This document shows positions 24,833-33,468 of a stretch of 64,000 bases of DNA, one piece after another. Numbering within the stretch: position 1 is the first letter of the stretch; each line of letters opens with the position of its first letter. The notes below the pieces were generated by a model that worked only from the letters and a program-made list of their open reading frames with translations, was not told the origin of the DNA and searched no databases. A program made the translations under genes and the position numbers. Location: positions 62,001 to 126,000 of the forward strand of contig NZ_OZ201293.1 of the NCBI RefSeq assembly GCF_964332355.1, given 5' to 3'. The DNA comes from Imbroritus primus (GTDB taxonomy: Bacteria > Pseudomonadota > Gammaproteobacteria > Burkholderiales > Burkholderiaceae).

Positions 24833-25377
24833 CAGCGGGCGCACCTGGGATGGAGATGACCAGAGCGGATCCGGACGTGCCAGGCGCCGGACGCCCCGCG
24901 CGCTCCAGGCTCCGATCGGGAGCGAAGGGACCGGTATCGGGGCTCGAGCCGGGACGTGAATCGAGACGGGAATCGAGACATGAGTCGGGGCTCGATACGT
25001 GGCGTCCGGACCGGTGCGCGCTACCGGCGCAGGCCGGTAACGCCGGTTCATCGTAGGGGGATGTGCAGCGGGGGGCAACTAAACAATTGTCAATTGCCGT
25101 GAGGGGATCGGGATTGCGATGCTGCCTGCTGACGCCATCGGCCATGGCAGCATAACTTCGGATATTCCGGGCCTGCTTGCGGTAAAAAAGTGTCTCATAC
25201 CGATTTCAATGCTGTTTAAGTGATTGCGATCCCGCTGCTGTGTCAGCAGACCGTCCCGCAGGGGCCACAGGGCGCTCCCGGGCCTGCCACGCCGCATGTT
25301 GCTTGTCTCTGAACGGCGTGCCTTCCGTATTCGTGCGTGGCGACAGGGCGCGATCCTTGCCCAGATCCAAGGAGATC
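24833..25377. other. 545-bp region between two regulator genes
   Basis: This lies between the divergent SARP-like and LysR-like genes. The left part (to 25078) is open in the SARP frame and may be an N-terminal extension. The right part (25080-25240) is less GC-rich and likely holds both promoters. It includes two CAATTG hexamers (CAATTGTCAATTG, 25084-25096). No other gene is seen. Confidence 0.5.
24958..24979. repeat. Short tandem direct repeat
   Basis: GAATCGAGAC occurs at 24958-24967 and again at 24970-24979 (12-bp period), with related copies nearby. If translated in the SARP frame it gives the repetitive string VSIPVSIHVP. It suggests slippage-derived sequence upstream of the true start. 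Confidence 0.6.
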
Positions 25378-26577
25378 GTGTTGAAACAAGCGCAAGCGTA
25401 CCTACCGCTGTCGCCCGAACCGCATGCCCCGCGCACGCAGGATTCGCATCGCAGCTTCACCGTCGTATCCGCCGAGAATGTCGTACCGATCTTCCCGGGC
25501 CTGCACAGCAGGCGCGGTACCGGACAGCCGGTGCGCGGTGTTCGCCAGTCGCGCGACCGCGCCTATCTGTATGGCGCTGCGGCCGGTGCTTCCAACGGCC
25601 GCAGGGGCACGCCGGATGCGCTGCGGTCCGACCGCATCTCATTGTCGGTGCTGCGTTTCTTCATGGCAGTCTATGCCAGTGGCAAGATGTCGCGCGTAGC
25701 TGCCGAGCTCAAGGTCACGACCTCCACGGTTTCCACCAGCATTGCACGCCTTGCGCAGATGTTCGATTGCGAACTATTCCGTTCGACCGGGCGGGGGCTT
25801 GTGCCGACGGAGTCTGCCCACCAGCTTGCGCCGCGCGTGCGCGAGATCCTGCGGCTATGGGATGGCGTGCTCGGCGACATGCGCGCGACCGCGCCGGGTG
25901 TCGCCATGCCGGACCTGGAGATCGCCTGTCCCGAGTACCTGCTGACGATGTTGACGCGACTGCAGGGTGAAACCCTGCCGATGGACCTGGTGGTGCGCCA
26001 TGTCCTGCCGACCTGGGAAGAGATGCAGCGGCTCTACGACACCCAGGGCGCGGCCGCGTTGATGATCGTCGATCACCGCGAGACTGTGCCGTGGGACAGC
26101 GAGCAGCACGTCATCGCGCGCTTCACCCGGCGCTGGCTGGTGGCGCGGCGGGGGCATCCGGTGCTCGGCGAGACCCCGACGCTGGCGGCTGCATACGACT
26201 GCCGCTGGATCGGCATCGAAGGCACAGCGCCGCGCGGTACCGGTGAGGGGCGTCTGTCACTGGAGTCATGGTCCAGTCTCGGGCAGCTGCTGCAGGATTC
26301 CGACCAGGTGTGTTTCTGTTCGGACATCGCCGCGCACTATCTGGTCTCGGAGCATGGCCTCGAGGCCTACCTGATGCCCGAAGACGAGCACGAGCGCTGC
26401 GAGCTGCGCCTGATGTTCTCGGGCGAGGCATGCCCTCCGGTGGTGCGCCACTGGCTGATGCAGGTCCTGCTGCCGGCGATGGAGCGTTGGGTTGCCATCG
26501 TGCTCGATGTCATGGGTCGGCCCGTTGCACCGCGCCGCGTGCTGCGCGGCAGCCGTCCGGAGCAGGCCGGCTGCTGA
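25378..26577 (+). CDS. LysR-like transcriptional regulator with an N-terminal extension
   Basis: A regulator of about 399 residues. A LysR-type helix-turn-helix sits at about residues 85-145 (LSVLRFFMAVYASGKMSRVAAELKVTTSTVSTSIARLAQMFDCELF in consecutive stretches). A substrate-binding-like domain follows. About 85 residues of low-complexity sequence precede the DNA-binding domain, which is unusual because LysR proteins normally start with it. AAGGAG just upstream supports initiation at GTG 25378 or TTG 25381. The effector domain (DLEIACPEYLLTMLTRLQ; HVIARFTRRWLVARRGHP) is divergent. Function unknown. Confidence 0.8.
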   Translation: MLKQAQAYLPLSPEPHAPRTQDSHRSFTVVSAENVVPIFPGLHSRRGTGQPVRGVRQSRDRAYLYGAAAGASNGRRGTPDALRSDRISLSVLRFFMAVYASGKMSRVAAELKVTTSTVSTSIARLAQMFDCELFRSTGRGLVPTESAHQLAPRVREILRLWDGVLGDMRATAPGVAMPDLEIACPEYLLTMLTRLQGETLPMDLVVRHVLPTWEEMQRLYDTQGAAALMIVDHRETVPWDSEQHVIARFTRRWLVARRGHPVLGETPTLAAAYDCRWIGIEGTAPRGTGEGRLSLESWSSLGQLLQDSDQVCFCSDIAAHYLVSEHGLEAYLMPEDEHERCELRLMFSGEACPPVVRHWLMQVLLPAMERWVAIVLDVMGRPVAPRRVLRGSRPEQAGC

Positions 26578-26606
26578 TGCGCCCCAAGCCCGGGCAGCCC
26601 GGCCGG

Positions 26607-27749
26607 CTAGGATTGCACGAACCGTTTCTGCCGCGAAATATTCATGAGGATGCCGATTCCCATGCCGAGCGTGACCAGGGCCGTACCGCCATAGCTGAGC
26701 AGCGGCAACGGCACGCCCACCACTGGCAGGATGCCGCTCACCATGCCCATGTTGACGAAGGCATAGGTAAAGAAAATCATGGTGATCGAACCCGCCAGCA
26801 GGCGCGAAAACAGTGACGGCGCCTGCGCGGCGATATAGAAGCCGCGCAGTACCAGCAGTGCGTAGAGCAGAAGCAGCACGCAGTTGCCCAGCAGCCCGAA
26901 CTCTTCCGAAAATACGGCGAAGATGAAGTCGGTGTGTTTTTCGGGAATGAACTCGAGGTGCGTCTGCGTGCCCTGCAGCCAGCCCTTGCCCGTCAGCCCG
27001 CCCGAGCCGATGGCAATGATCGACTGGATCGTGTGGAAGCCCTTGCCGAGGGGGTCGCTGGTCGGATCAAGGAGCGTGCACACGCGATGCTGCTGGTAAC
27101 CGTGCAGGACGGGCCAGTCCACCCCAGGGGCGCATAGCTGCGTCTGGAACGAGATCAGCAGGATGGCGGCCACGCCCACGAGACTGATCACCGGGATGAT
27201 GAGGCGCCACGACAGGCCGGCGAAGTAGATGATGTACAGTCCGGCGGCCAGCACCAGCAGCGCCGTGCCGAGATCCGGCTGCTTGGCGATCAGTCCGACC
27301 GGAACGGCCAGCAGTACCGCGGCGACCAGGTAGTCGAACCAGCGGATCACGCCTTCGCGCATCTGGAAGTACCAGGCCAGTGTCAGGGGCACGGCGATCT
27401 TCAGGATCTCCGACGGCTGCACCACGATGCCCACATTGAGCCAGCGCCGCGCGCCCTTGCGGATCAGGCCGAACATGGCGACCGCGATCAGCAGTGCCAC
27501 ACCCACCGTATAGAGCGGGACAGCCACGCGCATCAGCGTCTGCGTCGGCAGGTTGGCGATGAGCCACATCACGGCGAATGACAACAGGATGTTGCGCAAC
27601 TGGTCCTCGAGCCGGCCCGGCATGTCGATGCTTGCCGAATACAGCGCAACGATGCCCATGCCGAACAGCAGGAACACGACCAGCGCCAGCGGTTTGTCGA
27701 AACCGGTGAACCAGGATTTGACGAGCGTGGCGAGACGGTGTTTGTCCAT
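26607..27749 (-). CDS. rodA: Peptidoglycan glycosyltransferase RodA
   Basis: A 380-residue SEDS-family polymerase with about ten membrane helices. Family signatures include KPSxx-type loop residues KQPDLGTALLVLAAG, and GSGGLTGKGWLQGTQTHLEFIPEKHTDFIFAVFSEEFG in consecutive segments. RodA polymerises lipid II in the elongasome together with PBP2, encoded immediately upstream (16 bp). It is the last gene of the rod-shape operon and converges on the LysR-like gene. Length is normal for the family. Confidence 0.97.
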   Translation of the reverse strand: MDKHRLATLVKSWFTGFDKPLALVVFLLFGMGIVALYSASIDMPGRLEDQLRNILLSFAVMWLIANLPTQTLMRVAVPLYTVGVALLIAVAMFGLIRKGARRWLNVGIVVQPSEILKIAVPLTLAWYFQMREGVIRWFDYLVAAVLLAVPVGLIAKQPDLGTALLVLAAGLYIIYFAGLSWRLIIPVISLVGVAAILLISFQTQLCAPGVDWPVLHGYQQHRVCTLLDPTSDPLGKGFHTIQSIIAIGSGGLTGKGWLQGTQTHLEFIPEKHTDFIFAVFSEEFGLLGNCVLLLLYALLVLRGFYIAAQAPSLFSRLLAGSITMIFFTYAFVNMGMVSGILPVVGVPLPLLSYGGTALVTLGMGIGILMNISRQKRFVQS

Positions 27750-27765
27750 GGGGAATCCCGGCTTA

Positions 27766-29952
27766 TTATCGTGACGTACTGCTGCGCGGCGCGCGGGCGG
27801 ATGACGTAGCCGGCGCCGCGGCGGGCGGCACGGCGTGCGGCGGCTTGGCCGACAGCGCCTGCCTGACGTAATCGCTCAGCGCCTGCGGGGCGCTGGCTGG
27901 TGCATCCGCGATGGCAGGCGGCGTCGAGGCAGCATCGCCTTCGGCGGGGGGCAGCGTCGTCGAGCTGGCGATGGTCGCGGTCTTGCCGGTCACGAACACG
28001 CTTGGCGTATCCACCGGCGCCAGCGGGGCCGCGGGCGGCGCGCTCTGCGCGAGCTCCTGCGGCCACTTGCCTGTCAGGTAGTAGTCGAACATCTTGCGCG
28101 CAATCGGTGCGGCGTGCTGCCCGCCGAAACCGGCATTCTCGACGATCAGGGCCAGTGCGATGCGCGGTTTGTCGGCCGGGGCGAATGCCATGTACAGCGC
28201 GTGGTCGCGCTTGTGCTCGTCGAGCGCATGGTGGCGATAGACCTCGCCCTTGGAGAGCGAATAGGTCTGCGCCGTGCCGGTCTTGCCCGCCGCCACGTAC
28301 GGGGCGCCAGCAAACGCCCGCGCCGAGGTACCGCTCTGGTTGACTGCAACCATGGCGCGCTTGATCACCTCGATATGCTCCGGCTTGTAGGGAATGCGGT
28401 AGCTTTCCTTAGGGACCGTCAGGCGGCGCTGCTTGGTCACGGCATCCTCGATGGCCTTGACCAGGTGCGGCTTCATGACGATGCCGCCATTCGCCAGGAT
28501 GCCAGTGGCATGCGCCAGCTGGAGGATCGTGAAGCTGTTGTAGCCCTGTCCGATGCCCAGCGATATCGTCTCGCCTTCGTACCAGCGCTGCTGTGCTGGC
28601 TTGCGGTACGCCTTGCGCTTCCATTCCGTGGACGGCAGGATGCCGCTGCGTTCGCCTTCGATGTCGATGCCGGTGATCTGGCCGAACCCGAGTGGTTTCA
28701 TGAACTCCGCCATGCGGTCCACGCCCATGTCGCGCGCCAGTACGTAGTAGTAGGTGTCGCACGACTCGACGATGGACTTGTGCATGTCCACCCAGCCGTG
28801 CCCGCCGGGTTTGTCGTCGCGGAACGTATGGTTGCCAAGCGTGAAGCTGCCGGGATCGTGCATGCCCCATTGCGCCGTGCGCAGGCCAGTCTCGAGCGCG
28901 GCCAGCGCCATGAATGGCTTGTACGTCGAGCCCGGCGGATACGCCCCGCGCAGCGGGCGGTTCAGCAAAGGCTTGTCGGTCGAATTGTTGAGTTCGTTCC
29001 AGGTGGCGGTATCGATGCCCTCGACGAACATATTCGGATCGTAGGTGGGCATCGACACGAAGGCCAGGATGTCGCCGGTATCCGGCTCGATCGCCACCAT
29101 TGCGCCCCGACGCTCGCCGTACAGCAGTTCGCCGAGGCGTTGCAGGTTGATGTCGAGCGAGAGGACGAGATTGTTGCCGGGCGTGGACTGCGAGGTCGAC
29201 AGCGTACGGATGGCCCGGCCGCCCGCGCTGACCTCGACCTCTTCCACGCCGGTGAGGCCGTGCAGTTCGGTCTCGTAGCTCTGCTCGATGCCGACCTTGC
29301 CGATGTATTCGGTGCCCCGGTAGTTGTTGGCGTCGCGGCGCGGATCGTAGTTGCTTTCAGCCGCCGCGTTTTTCTCGCTCATCTCCTCGATGCGTTCATT
29401 GTCGCGTTGCGAGATGCGGCCGATGTAGCCGATTACATGCGAAGCCACCTCGCCCATTGGATACTGGCGGAACAGGCGCGCGCGGATTTCCACGCCGGGG
29501 AAGCGGTACTGCTGCGCCGAGAAGCGCGCCACTTCGATGTCGCTCAGCTGGCTGCGGATCGGCAGGCTCTCGAAGCTGCGCGACTCTTCCATCAGCCGGC
29601 GGAAGCGGCGCCGGTCGCGCGGCTGGATCTCGATGATCTTGCCGATCGCGTCCAGCGTGGCATCGAGCGGCGCATCGAGCTTGGACGGCGTGATCTCGAG
29701 CGTGTAGGCCGAATAGTTGCGTGCGAGCACCACGCCGTTGCGGTCCGTGATGATGCCGCGGTTCGGCTCGATCGGTTGCACCGAGATGCGGTTGTTCTCC
29801 GCGCGTGCCGAATACTGGTCATGCTTGATTACCTGCAGCCAGATGAAGCGCGCCAGCAGCAGGCCGAAACAGAACAGCACGAACAGGAAGGCCATCACCA
29901 GTCGCAGACGGAAACGTCTCAGCTCCTGCTCGACGTTGCGGAACTCGGTCAT
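27766..29952 (-). CDS. mrdA: Penicillin-binding protein 2 (elongasome transpeptidase)
   Basis: A 728-residue class B PBP. One N-terminal membrane helix (about 18-40) precedes the dimerisation domain (about 60-240) and the transpeptidase domain. Active-site motifs are Ser342-Thr-Tyr-Lys345, Ser397-Cys-Asp399 and Lys557-Thr-Gly559. It cross-links peptidoglycan during lateral wall growth with RodA. The C-terminal 90 residues are an Ala/Pro-rich tail beyond the usual end, making it longer than E. coli PBP2 (633 residues). It lies between mreD and rodA in the operon. Confidence 0.97.
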   Translation of the reverse strand: MTEFRNVEQELRRFRLRLVMAFLFVLFCFGLLLARFIWLQVIKHDQYSARAENNRISVQPIEPNRGIITDRNGVVLARNYSAYTLEITPSKLDAPLDATLDAIGKIIEIQPRDRRRFRRLMEESRSFESLPIRSQLSDIEVARFSAQQYRFPGVEIRARLFRQYPMGEVASHVIGYIGRISQRDNERIEEMSEKNAAAESNYDPRRDANNYRGTEYIGKVGIEQSYETELHGLTGVEEVEVSAGGRAIRTLSTSQSTPGNNLVLSLDINLQRLGELLYGERRGAMVAIEPDTGDILAFVSMPTYDPNMFVEGIDTATWNELNNSTDKPLLNRPLRGAYPPGSTYKPFMALAALETGLRTAQWGMHDPGSFTLGNHTFRDDKPGGHGWVDMHKSIVESCDTYYYVLARDMGVDRMAEFMKPLGFGQITGIDIEGERSGILPSTEWKRKAYRKPAQQRWYEGETISLGIGQGYNSFTILQLAHATGILANGGIVMKPHLVKAIEDAVTKQRRLTVPKESYRIPYKPEHIEVIKRAMVAVNQSGTSARAFAGAPYVAAGKTGTAQTYSLSKGEVYRHHALDEHKRDHALYMAFAPADKPRIALALIVENAGFGGQHAAPIARKMFDYYLTGKWPQELAQSAPPAAPLAPVDTPSVFVTGKTATIASSTTLPPAEGDAASTPPAIADAPASAPQALSDYVRQALSAKPPHAVPPAAAPATSSARAPRSSTSR

Positions 29953-29985
29953 GCGTCCCCCTGCGGGCGGACGGCATGGCGCCGG

Positions 29986-30498
29986 TCAGATCGGGCGGGT
30001 CTTGTCGACATGTTGCGGACGGCGTTGCGGCGCCAGCAGCAGCGCGGTAGCGAGCGGCCAGAGCATGGTCTCGATGACCGGCGCGAGGGCGATGGTCCAG
30101 TCGGGCAGCGATGCGCCCATCACCAGGCGGATCACCACCGGGACCGCGTGCGCGAGGAACAGCAGCGGCAGGATGTGCAGCGCCTGCGAGAAGACCGGAA
30201 ACCACAGCACGCGGCGGTGGATGGTAATGGCGAAGTAGGCCAGCAGGGTATAAGCCATGGCGTGCTCGCCCAACAGGCGTGCATCGTGCACGTCCATCAG
30301 CAGGCCGAGGACGAACGCGATGCCCATGCCCACCTTGCGCGGCTGATGGATGTTCCAGAACACCAGCGTCAGTGCCACCAGGTCGGGAATCCACAGCAGG
30401 CGGCCCCACGGCATCATGTTGAACAGAAAGGCCAGCAGGAAGCTCAGCGCGATGAACGCCGGATTCACGGGACGCAGCAGGTAATGGGGATTGTTCAT
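29986..30498 (-). CDS. mreD: Rod shape-determining protein MreD
   Basis: A 170-residue integral membrane protein with about five hydrophobic segments, starting MNNPHYLLRPVNPAFIALSF. The family-typical segment is MPWGRLLWIPDLVALTLVFWNIHQPRKVG. It links MreC and the elongasome in the inner membrane. Its ATG overlaps the mreC stop by four bases, so translation is coupled. Confidence 0.95.
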   Translation of the reverse strand: MNNPHYLLRPVNPAFIALSFLLAFLFNMMPWGRLLWIPDLVALTLVFWNIHQPRKVGMGIAFVLGLLMDVHDARLLGEHAMAYTLLAYFAITIHRRVLWFPVFSQALHILPLLFLAHAVPVVIRLVMGASLPDWTIALAPVIETMLWPLATALLLAPQRRPQHVDKTRPI

Positions 30499-31427
30499 CG
30501 CCGTTTCTCCCGGGCAGCAGGGGTCGATGCCGGCGCAACCGCAGGTGCCGACGCAGCAGCGGCGGTGGGCGCGCTGGCCGCGGCTCCGGCCGGCGCCGCC
30601 GGTTTTTGCACAATCAGTAGATGGCGGTGCGCCTTGACGCCAGCGACCGGCGTGCAGATGACGCGCGAGAATGCCGTGTCGGCGCGCCGCTCGATGCGGC
30701 TGATGCGCGCCACCGGCAGGCCGGGCGGATAGACGCCGTCGAGCCCCGAGGTCACCAGCAGGTCGCCCTCCTGCAGATCGGCCGCAGCCGGCATGAAGCG
30801 CAGTTCGAGCGCACCGCGCCGGCTGCTGCCCACGGCGATGCTGCGGATACCGTTGCGCACCACCTGGACCGGAATCGCCTGGTCCTTGTCGGTCACCAGG
30901 GTCACCTGCGATTCAAACGGCATCACGCGCGTGACCTGCCCGACTACGCCCGCATCGTCGACCACCGGCGAGCCGGCGACCACGCCGGCACGGCTGCCGC
31001 GATTGATGATCAGGCTTTCGGAATATGGGTCGCGCGCGTCCGACAGGACTTCCGCGGCCAGCATCGGCACGGCGGCCTGCTGCTGCAAATCCAATAGTGC
31101 GCGCAGACGCTTGTTCTCGGCTTCCATCTGGCGGGCGTGCAGCGCCTGCTGCGACTGCTCGGCAGCGTGCTCGCGCAGCGCCTGGTTATCGGCCACCAGC
31201 GTAGCCGACGATTTCAGGTACTCGGCGGACGTCCGCCAGGCATCGCGCGGAATCAGTACCATGCGCTCGAGCGGATAGAGCACTACCGAGACGGCCTGCC
31301 GCACCACGCCCAGCGTATGCATGCGCGCGTCCACCACCAGCAGCGCCAGGGCGATCATCAGAAAGATGATCAGCCGCAGGATGGCCGAGATGCCTTGCTT
31401 GAAGAGGGGTGGTGGCGAGTATTCCAT
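30495..31427 (-). CDS. mreC: Rod shape-determining protein MreC
   Basis: A 310-residue bitopic membrane protein. An N-terminal membrane helix (about 15-35) is followed by a coiled coil (about 60-105) and the periplasmic beta-domains (LAAEVLSDARDPYSESLIINRGSRAGV; TRVMPFESQVTLVTDKD). MreC activates PBP2. A TTG at 31439 keeps the frame open, but it lies inside the T-tract of a terminator; ATG 31427 is the sensible start. The C-terminus is an Ala/Pro-rich tail of about 40 residues. Confidence 0.96.
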   Translation of the reverse strand: MEYSPPPLFKQGISAILRLIIFLMIALALLVVDARMHTLGVVRQAVSVVLYPLERMVLIPRDAWRTSAEYLKSSATLVADNQALREHAAEQSQQALHARQMEAENKRLRALLDLQQQAAVPMLAAEVLSDARDPYSESLIINRGSRAGVVAGSPVVDDAGVVGQVTRVMPFESQVTLVTDKDQAIPVQVVRNGIRSIAVGSSRRGALELRFMPAAADLQEGDLLVTSGLDGVYPPGLPVARISRIERRADTAFSRVICTPVAGVKAHRHLLIVQKPAAPAGAAASAPTAAAASAPAVAPASTPAAREKRR

Positions 31428-31437
31428 CTGGCCGGAC

Positions 31438-31467
31438 AAAAAAACCGGCCCATGCTGTGCACGGGCC
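31438..31467 (-). terminator. Intrinsic terminator/attenuator between mreB and mreC
   Basis: On the minus strand: stem GGCCCGTG (31467-31460) with CATGGGCC (31454-31447, one G-U pair), a 5-nt loop, then GG and seven T (31444-31438). It sits only 11 bp before the mreC ATG. It would end most mreB transcripts and reduce mreCD-mrdA-rodA expression relative to mreB. Confidence 0.78.
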
Positions 31468-31552
31468 TCGATCTCGATTGCGATGCGGCCGCGCCTTCAC
31501 GCGCAGCGGCAGTTGGTACGGGCGCGCGGCGGGGAGCCGGTCACCCGTGGGC

Positions 31553-32599
31553 TCATTCGTAGGAAAAGATGCTACCGAGCTTGTCCATGCGCTCCAGCGC
31601 CATGCCCGAGCCGCGTACCACGCAGGTCAGCGGATCTTCCGCCACCAGCACCGGCAGGCCGGTTTCCTCGGCGATCAGCCGGTCCAGGTCGCGCAGCAGC
31701 GCACCGCCGCCGGTCAGTGTCATGCCCCGTTCGGCGATGTCCGCACCGAGTTCCGGCGGGGTCTGCTCGAGCGCGATCTTGATGGCCGAGACGATCTGGT
31801 TGAGCGGCTCGGTCAGCGCTTCGAGGATTTCGTTGGACGACACCGTGAAGGCGCGCGGAATCCCTTCCGACAGGTTGCGGCCCTTGACTTCCATCTCCTT
31901 GACCTCGGAGCCGGGGAAGGCCGAGCCGATTTCCTTCTTGATGGCTTCGGCGGTCTGCTCGCCGATCAGCATGCCGTAGTTGCGGCGGATGTAGTTGACG
32001 ATCGCTTCGTCGAACTTGTCGCCGCCCACGCGTACCGAACCCTTGTAGACCATGCCGCCGAGCGAGATGATGCCCACCTCGGTCGTGCCACCACCGATAT
32101 CGACCACCATCGAGCCCGAGGGTTCCGACACCGGCAGGCCGGCGCCGATGGCGGCCGACATGGGTTCCTCGATCAGGTAGACCTGCGAGGCGCCCGCGCC
32201 GAGTGCCGATTCGCGGATCGCGCGGCGCTCCACCTGGGTCGAGCCGCATGGCACGCAGATGATGATGCGCGGGCTCGGGCGCAGCAGCTTCGAGTCGTGC
32301 ACCATCTTGATGAACTGCTTGAGCATCTGCTCGGTGACCGTGAAATCGGCGATCACGCCGTCTTTCATCGGGCGGATGGCGTCGATGTTGCCCGGTACCT
32401 TGCCCAGCATCTGCTTGGCTTCCTTGCCGACGGCCTGCAGCGTGCGCTTGCCGTTCGGGCCGCCTTCCTGGCGGATGGCCACGACCGACGGCTCGTCGAG
32501 GACGATGCCCTTGTCGCGCACGTAGATGAGGGTGTTGGCGGTGCCGAGGTCGATGGCGAGGTCGTTGGAGAAATAGCTACGGAGGAAGCCGAACATCAA
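31553..32599 (-). CDS. mreB: Rod shape-determining actin homologue MreB
   Basis: A 348-residue bacterial actin. Nucleotide-binding motifs are DLGTANTLIYVRDKGIVL (phosphate 1), VDIGGGTTEVGIISLGG (phosphate 2) and LTGGGALLRDLDRLI (adenosine). The hydrophobic N-terminus MMFGFLRSYFS helps membrane binding. MreB filaments position the elongasome. First gene of the mreBCD-mrdA-rodA group and divergent from gatC. Confidence 0.98.
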   Translation of the reverse strand: MMFGFLRSYFSNDLAIDLGTANTLIYVRDKGIVLDEPSVVAIRQEGGPNGKRTLQAVGKEAKQMLGKVPGNIDAIRPMKDGVIADFTVTEQMLKQFIKMVHDSKLLRPSPRIIICVPCGSTQVERRAIRESALGAGASQVYLIEEPMSAAIGAGLPVSEPSGSMVVDIGGGTTEVGIISLGGMVYKGSVRVGGDKFDEAIVNYIRRNYGMLIGEQTAEAIKKEIGSAFPGSEVKEMEVKGRNLSEGIPRAFTVSSNEILEALTEPLNQIVSAIKIALEQTPPELGADIAERGMTLTGGGALLRDLDRLIAEETGLPVLVAEDPLTCVVRGSGMALERMDKLGSIFSYE

Positions 32600-33044
32600 A
32601 TGTTCCTGTTACATGTGTCGAAAACGTCTGATGGAGGCCGAGCAGGGCGGCATGCGTGGAATGGCTGGCGCAGCGCGGGTCGGTCTCACCAGTTCGCCTC
32701 CGGAGGAGTTGGCGAAGGTGCGGCAGCCCGGTGGTGCCGGGGACCGCACGGGTGTCTGGAATCTTTGATCAGGACACAGGGCGCGCCGGAAACCTGATCG
32801 GAGAGCCCACGGCTTGGAGGAAAAAGCCTGCCGTCCCGAAAAGCGATGCGCAATGATACCTTATAATTCTTGCAGTTTTGAAGGCAAAAGCCGCTGAAAA
32901 CGCTGTCAAAAGTCCGGCTTCGGCCCGATCGTTTCGAGACGGCCTGCCGGCGGCCGTCCCGGGGTTTCTGGCGTCGGGGCGCGGCCGTCCAGGCGATGTC
33001 CTTCATATCCTGCCCGATCAACCTGCCCGACGGGGCTTTCGACA
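32600..33044. other. 445-bp divergent region between mreB and gatC
   Basis: No gene is seen. The middle (32860-32890) is AT-rich with overlapping -10 elements on both strands. The part near gatC is GC-rich. The predicted leaders are about 250 nt for mreB and 170 nt for gatC. Confidence 0.55.
32860..32887 (-). promoter_or_regulatory. Candidate mreB promoter overlapping a plus-strand -10
   Basis: Minus strand: -35 TTGCCT (32887-32882), 16-bp spacer, -10 TATAAG (32865-32860). On the plus strand a perfect TATAAT at 32862-32867 overlaps it, pointing to gatC, but without a good -35. The shared TTATAA core could drive transcription both ways. Confidence 0.5.
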
Positions 33045-33344
33045 ATGTCCCTAGAACTTTCAGATGTGAACCGGCTGGCCAGTCTGGCCCGGATCGAGAT
33101 TTCCGAGGCCGAGGCGGCCCAGGTCCAGCAGCAGCTCAACCAGTTCTTTGCGCTGGTCGAGCAGATCCAGGCTGTCGATACGCAAGGCATCGAGCCGCTT
33201 GCGCATCCGATCGCCACGATTGCGGAACTCGCACAGCCCCTTCGCGATGACACGGTGACCGAGCCGAATCGCCGCGAGGCCTGCCAGGCTGCGGCTCCGG
33301 CCGTGGAAGACGGCCTCTATCTGGTGCCACGCGTCGTGGAGTGA
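33045..33344 (+). CDS. gatC: Asp-tRNA(Asn)/Glu-tRNA(Gln) amidotransferase subunit C
   Basis: A 99-residue GatC. It begins with the family-typical MSLELSDVNRLASLARIEIS and ends with VEDGLYLVPRVVE. GatC wraps around and stabilises GatA against GatB in the GatCAB complex, which converts Glu-tRNA(Gln) or Asp-tRNA(Asn) to the amide form. First gene of the gatCAB unit. A strong hairpin follows its stop codon. Confidence 0.97.
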   Translation: MSLELSDVNRLASLARIEISEAEAAQVQQQLNQFFALVEQIQAVDTQGIEPLAHPIATIAELAQPLRDDTVTEPNRREACQAAAPAVEDGLYLVPRVVE

Positions 33345-33374
33345 GCGGTGCGGCGCAGGGTGCGCCGCACCGCT
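33344..33374. terminator. 14-bp hairpin immediately after gatC
   Basis: The perfect stem 33344-33357 with 33361-33374 has loop GGG and starts on the last base of the gatC stop codon. Only GTTTGT follows, so it is a weak intrinsic terminator at best. It may limit gatA expression or protect the gatC message. Confidence 0.55.
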
Positions 33375-33468
33375 GTTTGTCCGCATGCGGCTTGCATGCA
33401 GGTCGCCCGTATTACCGATTCAGTAGCCATGGCCGGCGTGTGCCAGCCGTGGTTTCACCGAGACTGTC

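Noticed and set aside
27835..30732. Plus-strand open frame of 965 codons opposite PBP2/MreD/MreC
   Set aside because: No domain, biased composition, and it spans three certain genes on the other strand.
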